Assembly (NCBI GenBank): GCA_028583415.1
Contig: CM053265.1
Span: 39,493,196 to 39,557,195 of the forward strand
Length of the DNA stretch: 64,000 nucleotides
Origin: Protea cynaroides
Lineage: Eukaryota; Streptophyta; Magnoliopsida; Proteales; Proteaceae
Direction of reading: 5' to 3'
Both the position numbers and the translations under genes were made by a program. The notes below the pieces were generated by a model, which did no database searches, was not told the origin of the DNA, and saw only the letters and a list, made by a program, of their open reading frames with translations. Shown here in pieces: positions 58,784 through 64,000 of the stretch. Within the stretch, counting starts at the first letter, position 1. The number at the start of each line of letters is the position of its first letter.

Positions 58784-60142
58784 ATGGCTCGTACCAAGGT
58801 ACCCAGATTTCGTGATCCTCTTCGCTTCCGCTCCAATGAAGCCGAGGCACGGTATGCTGACTATGCCCGTAAGAAGGTTGAGGGTGGTCGTATGGTGAAC
58901 TTGGCTGAGTTAGCCGTGTTCAACGTAGAGGGAGCCTTTGGTGACATGGGGTGGCTTCTTGTCATTACATACGACGCGTGCACATGTCCGGATTTGGTGC
59001 ACCAGTTCTATTATAATCTCCAGGTAGTGGGGAATTACAATGATGCTGAGCATGGTCAGGAGTTACGCATCACTAGTTACGTCAAAGGGGTAGATAATTC
59101 TTTCGACTATCGGCAGCTGGCCAACTTGTTGGGCATTCCCTATGATGGCTCCATGGTGTACTGTGCGCCTGGAGAGCCCCAGTTTGTTGAGATGGAGATG
59201 AGGGCAGAGATCGACAATCAGTTGCTCCGTCCTGATCGATGGTAGATGAGAGCTTGTTATTTGCGTCCAACTCCACGGGTCTTCTGCAAGATTATCTAGC
59301 ATAATCTGATCCCACAGAGTGGGCACTATGAGAGGGTTTCTCAGCTGACCCAGTTCTTGATATACACTATCTACACCAGACAACCAGTCTGCCTTCCATA
59401 CATCATCATGCGGACTATGATTAGTGCTACATTGTCTGGTCATAGGGGTAATCTACCCTATGGACGCATGATTACAGTGCTACTGACCCGTTTGGGGGTT
59501 GACCTGGTAGATGAGAAGATCCAGGAGAAGACCTTCTCGTCGCCTCTAGATTAGGAGGTAATCTGCAAGATGGGTATGTGGGATGCCCAGGTTAGTGATA
59601 AGGAGAGGAATGCGATGGTGCACCCTCACACTCGTATCGAGATGGCTGATGCTGAGGCTGCTGGTGCCGCTGCTAGAGCCCATGTGGATCCTGTCGATGA
59701 TGACGACCGCATGTATATGGATGTTGACACGATACCACCGCCTTCACCGACGCATGCGACTGGTGTTGGTACTTCTTCTGGGGCGGATCCTGTACCTGAG
59801 GCTGGTCCTTCGCATGCGGCTGGTCCTTCACTCCCACCTTTTGACATGATGGAGATGCTGCAAGAGATCAGGGAGGCTCAACGCAGATCTGATCTTTGGA
59901 TAGAGGAGTTGCTAGACGCTCAGCGTGTGAGAGTGGATGAGCTGTTTGCCGCCCAGCGCATATCAGACACACGGATGGGAGAGCTTATAGTGGTACAGAG
60001 TGCGACTGATCGGAGGGTAGCCGATCTCACAGCTAGTCTACAGACGACCCAGACTCGGATAGCCTGGTTGACTAGAGTCTCTGCTGAGGACTATGACCGA
60101 GATCATGAGGCCCCGCCTCCTCCTTCGCCTCCAGCTTCTTGA
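58784..60142 (+). pseudogene. Antisense ORF (aORF) of element G, full length, three stops
   Basis: 453 codons in one frame with no indel, interrupted by TAG at 59243 (CAG elsewhere), TAG near 59297 (CAG) and TAG at 59552 (TGG). MARTKVPRFRDPLRFRSNEA start; CPDLVHQFYYNLQVVGNYND; LANLLGIPYDGSM; IPQSGHYERVSQLTQFL; CLPYIIMRTMISA; NLPYGRMITVLLTRLGVDL; Ala/Gly/Pro/Ser linker; coiled-coil-like repeats of ~14 residues (AQR-SD-RMGEL); PPPPSPPAS end. No signal peptide or membrane segment seen. The best-preserved reference for the family, which resembles plant putative transposon proteins found in other retroelements (recalled). Function unknown. Confidence 0.82.
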
Positions 60143-60404
60143 TCGTACTTTCTTTTCTTGTACTACAGAGTAACTGTCCGGGTTGTGGACCGTACTCTGC
60201 TTTAGTTATGTATATACGTTTTGTTTCTCTCACTCATTGTATGTAACTTGTTTCCCCTTTAATAGATGCGTTATTCTCTTTTTAAATTTGGTCTCAATCA
60301 TCACTTGTGCTTATAGTGTGTTAATATTACTGTTTTTACTTTTATCCTATCTCAGTTCACAATTGCCTCGAATGTATGTTAGTTCAGCGGACAAGGCCTG
60401 AGAT
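60143..60404. other. Element G leader between aORF end and PBS
   Basis: 3' UTR of the aORF on the plus strand and gag leader on the minus. It aligns with the leaders of C, D and E. No canonical poly(A) signal is evident before the PBS. Confidence 0.45.
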
Positions 60405-60416
60405 GCTCTGATACCA
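60405..60416 (-). other. Primer-binding site of element G
   Basis: Minus strand TGGTATCAGAGC, perfect initiator tRNA-Met type, three bases from the LTR end at 60420. Confidence 0.9.
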
Positions 60417-60419
60417 AGT

Positions 60420-62728
60420 TGTGACACCCCAATTCTGCACTATTCAGAATGATGTGATGAACCGCTAATAAACCAACGGTTCAACCAGGATCTCAAATAG
60501 GCTATCCCTGCGTTATCTAAACTTACACACATCCGTAATCATAATCAGAGTAAATACACAATAGCGAAAGTCTTATAATAACATGAACTGAGAAACTAAG
60601 ATGATATTAATAATTTAATAGCAAATTATTGTATTTTCAACTAAGACATAAATATTTAAGTACCAAATACATGTCTTAATAAATCCAATAAAGAAACCTA
60701 TAAAATATCTAATCAAATACACACGAGTTGCACTCACAAGAGGAGTCGTGTGTATCCACTTCAGCTTCTGCTTCCATCGCTGCCACGTTCCCGTACGCAG
60801 ACGCATTCACATAGTCTTCAATGGTATAACCTGCATCATCAACTAAAAATATTCGACGTCGAGGGGTGAGAACACATCACTGCTCAGTGAGGAGCCAAAA
60901 CAATGCAACAATATATATGCATGCAAATCAATTTATATCTTTGGTCCGGTTTAAAGTTTGCAGTATGCAATAGAAAGGTTTAGGTAGTCAAAGGTCGTGT
61001 TTTTCACCCCGCCTCTATACACGAGTGTGTGACGTCACCCGAAGATCATGTTTATTGTCAACTCACATGCACCAAATCATGAACATTGTATAACAAAGGT
61101 TACGTTTATTGCTATATAGTGCCATACCAACACGTAAGCCCCTGTTAGCGAGGGCTACAAACTGGGCTCGCAACTAACCAATCCTAATGCCAAAAGTGTA
61201 TCCAAGGCCTCACCCCAACATCCCTCAGAATGTCCATAGAGATAGAGCTAAGGCCCCCCGGTAGAGTCAGAGACTACAAGGACCGAGACCACCTCCCCTG
61301 ATACTCTACGACATAATAGTTCTGCTAAAGTAATGGCGATACGATGATGCCAATGCACAAGACTTGAGTTAGAGATAGAGCTAAAGTGCTGAGACCCACC
61401 AAAGGTTAATGTTTATTGACGTTCTCATCACACCTCCCTTGATACTTGCTCGCATCAATTACATCAACCACACACATACAAGCACATGCCTATTCCTATC
61501 ATCATCATCATCATCATGTTATAAACAATAAAGTAAATATGCATGAATAAATAGTAGAAATATTGGATGGCATGTTGTATGAACATTACAAACATATTCG
61601 CATAGAATCAAGCATGGCATAGGACTCAAGAAATAGGAAACAGTTTTTGTTATTAACCAATTTAGTTTGGAGTTCTGGTTCCTCACCTTAGCTTGCTATA
61701 AGATGCTTTTCCAAGCTTTAGAATCACCTTTACAGTGTTATTATATTGCTAGAAGACCTAATAAAGTCGATAGAATTTAATTAGAATTAATTCCAGATTT
61801 AAAAACCATTATGTTAACTGAGGGTCGGAGGTAGGGTCGGAGTCCTGATCGACCCTGTGTGCGACCCTCCCCAGATTCTGAACTTCCCGAACACTGAGGG
61901 TCGATGGTCAGGAACACCTAGGGTCGGATGGTCATCGACCCTCGGTGCGACCCTCTATACACTTTGGCCCAATTCTCTCTCTTTGATCCATTCTTTGTGT
62001 TTGGGGTCCTATGGCTTGCTTCTACATTCCATTAAACATTTATTCCATGGTCTGCAACCACGAATCAACCACCTAGATAGCTTTCATGCATTCTTCAATG
62101 GTTTTCCATGAAAACTTAACCATAGCTTGATGGTTTGGGTTTCTCCAAGATCACAATCTCAACAATAACTAACCTAAGGTCCGTAGAAACTCATGGAATT
62201 AGTATCCATGCCTGAGAAGATTACTTTTTCTCTGAAATTCTTCTTCTTTTTGCTAAGTTCTCTTCCTTGCCTTTCTTCTTCCTCTTTTCCTTCTCCTCTC
62301 TTTCTCTCAATTCAATTAGGTTGTGAAAGGAGTGAAAGTGGCTTAGGGACGTCCTTTAAATAGAGTAGGAATATCCTAAAATAAGTCCCTTTGAGATTAG
62401 GAAAGAATCCCAATCGAAAATTAAGAAATTTCCTAATTTTATTTTCTTACGGCAACCGAGGGTCGATGGGAGGGTCGATGATCCCGTCGACCCTAGGGTC
62501 CTAAGCTGTCCAACCCTCCCTTCAAAACTGAGGGTCTGACTTTCTGTTTTGGGAGGTCTGACCCTGCTTAGCTGGGTATATGACCCTTCCCCTATTTTAA
62601 GTGTTTTTGGGTCGATTTGATACCTGGGATCTCGATCTCCTTCACGCCCTTGGTCCATTTGACTCGACCATGATGGGTAAACCTGGTTCAAGGTGGTAAG
62701 ACCGGGTTAGATTGACACGGGTCTTACA
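60420..62728 (-). repeat. Element G 5' LTR (2309 bp)
   Basis: Minus strand: TGTAAGACCC...GGTGTCACA. GGGTCGA clusters at about 62600-62455 and 61960-61815; TATTTAAA at 62362-62355. The donor is weakened to CAG|GCATGG near 62213. It carries the ~123 bp missing in the partner LTR. Confidence 0.95.
60709..60843 (-). CDS. LTR mini-ORF (44 aa), G 5' LTR copy
   Basis: VDDAGYTIEDYVNASAY ... THDSSCECNSCVFD, stop TAG. Relative to the E copies, most differences in the C-terminal half are synonymous (THD, SSC, CNSC encoded by different codons). Confidence 0.5.
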   Translation of the reverse strand, partial: VDDAGYTIEDYVNASAYGNVAAMEAEAEVDTHDSSCECNSCVFD

Positions 62729-62733
62729 TTACC

Positions 62734-63518
62734 CCAAACCGATGGATAGTCGGGGCAGGCTATACAGATCCTAAGAGATATGCCCCGAGCTTGTGAATTG
62801 ATTTCAAGGAACTTGAGTTGAGAAGTTACCATGAATTGAAGCTGCTATTAAGCTACCTTGTAAATGTCACCTATCAAGCATGGTATGGTAGAAATGTCAA
62901 ATTCCTTTATTTTGGAATAAAGTTGGAGAATGAAGAATTTTGAGACCTAAGTCTAATGAGGAAAACTATCGAGTGGCAAACAAGATCAAAGAAAAGGGGC
63001 TGGATAGCTCAAGATGTCAGAGAGACACCAAGACCTTGAGTTTTCCATTAGTGACAAAGTGTTCTTGAAGAAATCACTTATGTGTAGTTTGAAATGATTA
63101 GACAAGAAGGAAAAGTTGTATCCTATATATGTGTTGAACCTTATAAACTTATGGAGAGACTTAGAAAAGTTGCAACTCAATTAGCATTACCGCTATCCAT
63201 GTCTAGTGTGCATGATGTATTTCGTGTGTCTCTATTGAAGAAGTACATTAGAGATCCATATCGAAGGTATTGATCACTGAATCACTGGTTTAGATAGAAT
63301 GTTTGACTATTAAGTGGTACCAGTCTAGTTCACTAGTGGGAAGGTACAATGTTTCCAAAGCTGGGATAATTATTATATGAAGGTAACTTGGCAAAGACAA
63401 GACGTTGAGAAGAGTGCATAGGAGGAAGAAGATGCAATGCAGAAATAGAATTCCCACCTATTGACTCTGAAGTAAATTCAAATTTTGAGGACAAAATTTA
63501 TTTTAAGGATGGGGGAGT
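62734..63518 (+). pseudogene. pol: Element F pol, second part (IN core end, chromodomain)
   Basis: Resumes after G with P-K-P-M-D-S-R (decayed HPQTDGQSE block), then ILRDMPRAC, an L-W-Y-G-R-N-V block, FLKKSLMCSL (decayed GDKVFLKVSPMRGL), LPLSMSSVHDVFRVSLLKKYIRDP and a decayed chromodomain-like end. Many stops. It ends at the PPT before the 3' LTR. Confidence 0.8.
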
Positions 63519-63575
63519 TGTAAGATCCGTACGTCCAAATTTCGAGGATGAAATTTCTTTTAAGGGTGGTGGAGT
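63519..63575 (+). repeat. Duplicated pol-end/PPT segment of F
   Basis: The pol-end/PPT/LTR-start module (AATTTTGAGGACAAAATTTA...GGGGGAGTTGTAAGATCCGTACG) is followed by a second version (AATTTCGAGGATGAAATTTC...GTGGAGTTGGAAGGCCCGCACG). Thus there are two candidate LTR starts 57 bp apart; the second continues into the full LTR. Confidence 0.6.
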
Positions 63576-64000
63576 TGGAAGGCCCGCACGCCATGAACCT
63601 GGTCTAACCTTACATTTCGTGTCGTGAACCGTCTACATATCGTGGTCGAGCCAAGTGGACAAAGTGTGTGAAGAAACCCAAGACCCAGTATGAAAATTTA
63701 CTCAAAAACAGTCAAAATGAGGGTAGGGTCACAGGTTTTAACAGGCAGGTCCGACCCTCCCATCGACCCTCCCATCGACCCTCGGTATTCAGGAAAAACA
63801 GCACGAACCGAAAATTAGGAAACCTTCCTAATTTCAATTGGAACCTTTCCTAAACTAAATGGAACTTATTTTGGGAGGTTTTACTCTATAAATAGGACGT
63901 CCCTAAGCCTCTTTCACTCCTTTTACAACCCTAATTGAATTGAGAGAAAGAGAAGAGAAGGAAGAGAAGAAGAAGAGAAGCAAGGAAGAGAAGAAAGCAA
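63576..64000 (+). repeat. Element F 3' LTR, start (window end)
   Basis: Aligns with the LTR at 43946 from GCACGCCATGAACC on: TATAAATA at 63887-63894, purine-rich leader. It lacks ~80 bp of the GGGTCG/CGACCCTCCCAT array present in the 5' LTR. It continues beyond the window. Confidence 0.88.

Larger units (their letters stand above)
50935..62728 (-). mobile_element. Element G, complete 11,794-bp minus-strand retrotransposon
   Basis: Both LTRs, PBS, antisense ORF (on the plus strand of the window), gag, intron, pol and PPT. Flanked by a perfect 5-bp duplication TTACC (50930-50934 and 62729-62733), interrupting integrase of F between F-S-T-A and the HPQTDGQ block. The LTR pair differs by only ~4 positions in the first ~150 bp (by eye), so it is the youngest element here. 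Pol has a 753-codon open run, but the integrase half carries about six stops and gag carries frameshifts. Confidence 0.96.
43946..64000 (+). mobile_element. Element F, old retrotransposon split by element G
   Basis: 5' LTR 43946-46324, PBS, decayed gag and pol to 50934, element G, then the rest of integrase 62734-63518 and the start of the 3' LTR (about 63576 to the window end). The LTR is recognisably related to, but distinct from, those of C-E (GTACGCCATGGACCCGG start). No antisense ORF can be found between PBS and gag. It inserted into the integrase of D. Decay is much heavier than in G. Confidence 0.85.

Overview
The window is plant nuclear heterochromatin made almost entirely of nested LTR retrotransposons. 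I see no host gene, rRNA, tRNA or CRISPR array. A flowering plant is indicated by Ty3/gypsy chromovirus pol genes of the Tekay/Del type (FIDD reverse transcriptase, HHCC integrase, degenerate C-terminal chromodomain), primer-binding sites matching plant initiator tRNA-Met (TGGTATCAGAGC), a Ty1/copia fragment of SIRE-like type, and plant telomere-type TTTAGGG words. The species cannot be resolved from the sequence.

Layout. 1-3247: LTR end and badly decayed interior of an old element (A). 3248-7057: element B, in which a deletion fuses the LTR start to mid-RT. 7058-17477: element C, with 5' LTR, PBS, antisense ORF, gag, intron, pol and a truncated 3' LTR, inserted in the 3' LTR of B. 17478-18619: copia gag/RT fragment. 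18620-43945: element D, inserted in the copia RT. Its 5' LTR is split by a 4.9-kb candidate solo LTR of another family (19793-24679), and its gag is split after 12 codons by the complete 11.96-kb element E (28257-40217). Its integrase is cut at 43946 by element F, which runs off the window. F is in turn split inside its integrase by the complete minus-strand element G (50935-62728, 11.79 kb, perfect TTACC target duplication). The deepest nest is copia > D > F > G.

Elements C, D, E and G share an unusual plan. (1) LTRs of about 2.3 kb carry a TATA box, a conserved splice-donor-like site and a conserved 44-residue ORF with a CxCxxC end. (2) A roughly 450-aa ORF lies antisense to gag-pol between the PBS and gag, with a predicted 441-457-nt intron just before its ATG. 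(3) A splice-acceptor-like site lies about 25 nt before the gag ATG in D, E and G. (4) A 69-70-nt intron containing a stop codon lies exactly between the gag and protease frames. (5) The pol stop codon is supplied by the first bases of the 3' LTR. (6) Arrays of GGGTCGA/TCGACCC words occur both upstream of the LTR TATA box and between the diverging gag and antisense genes. Read together, these suggest an element that controls gag, gag-pol and an antisense gene by splicing and divergent transcription. All copies here carry stops or frameshifts, so none looks autonomous now. Splicing and transcription are inferred from sequence only.
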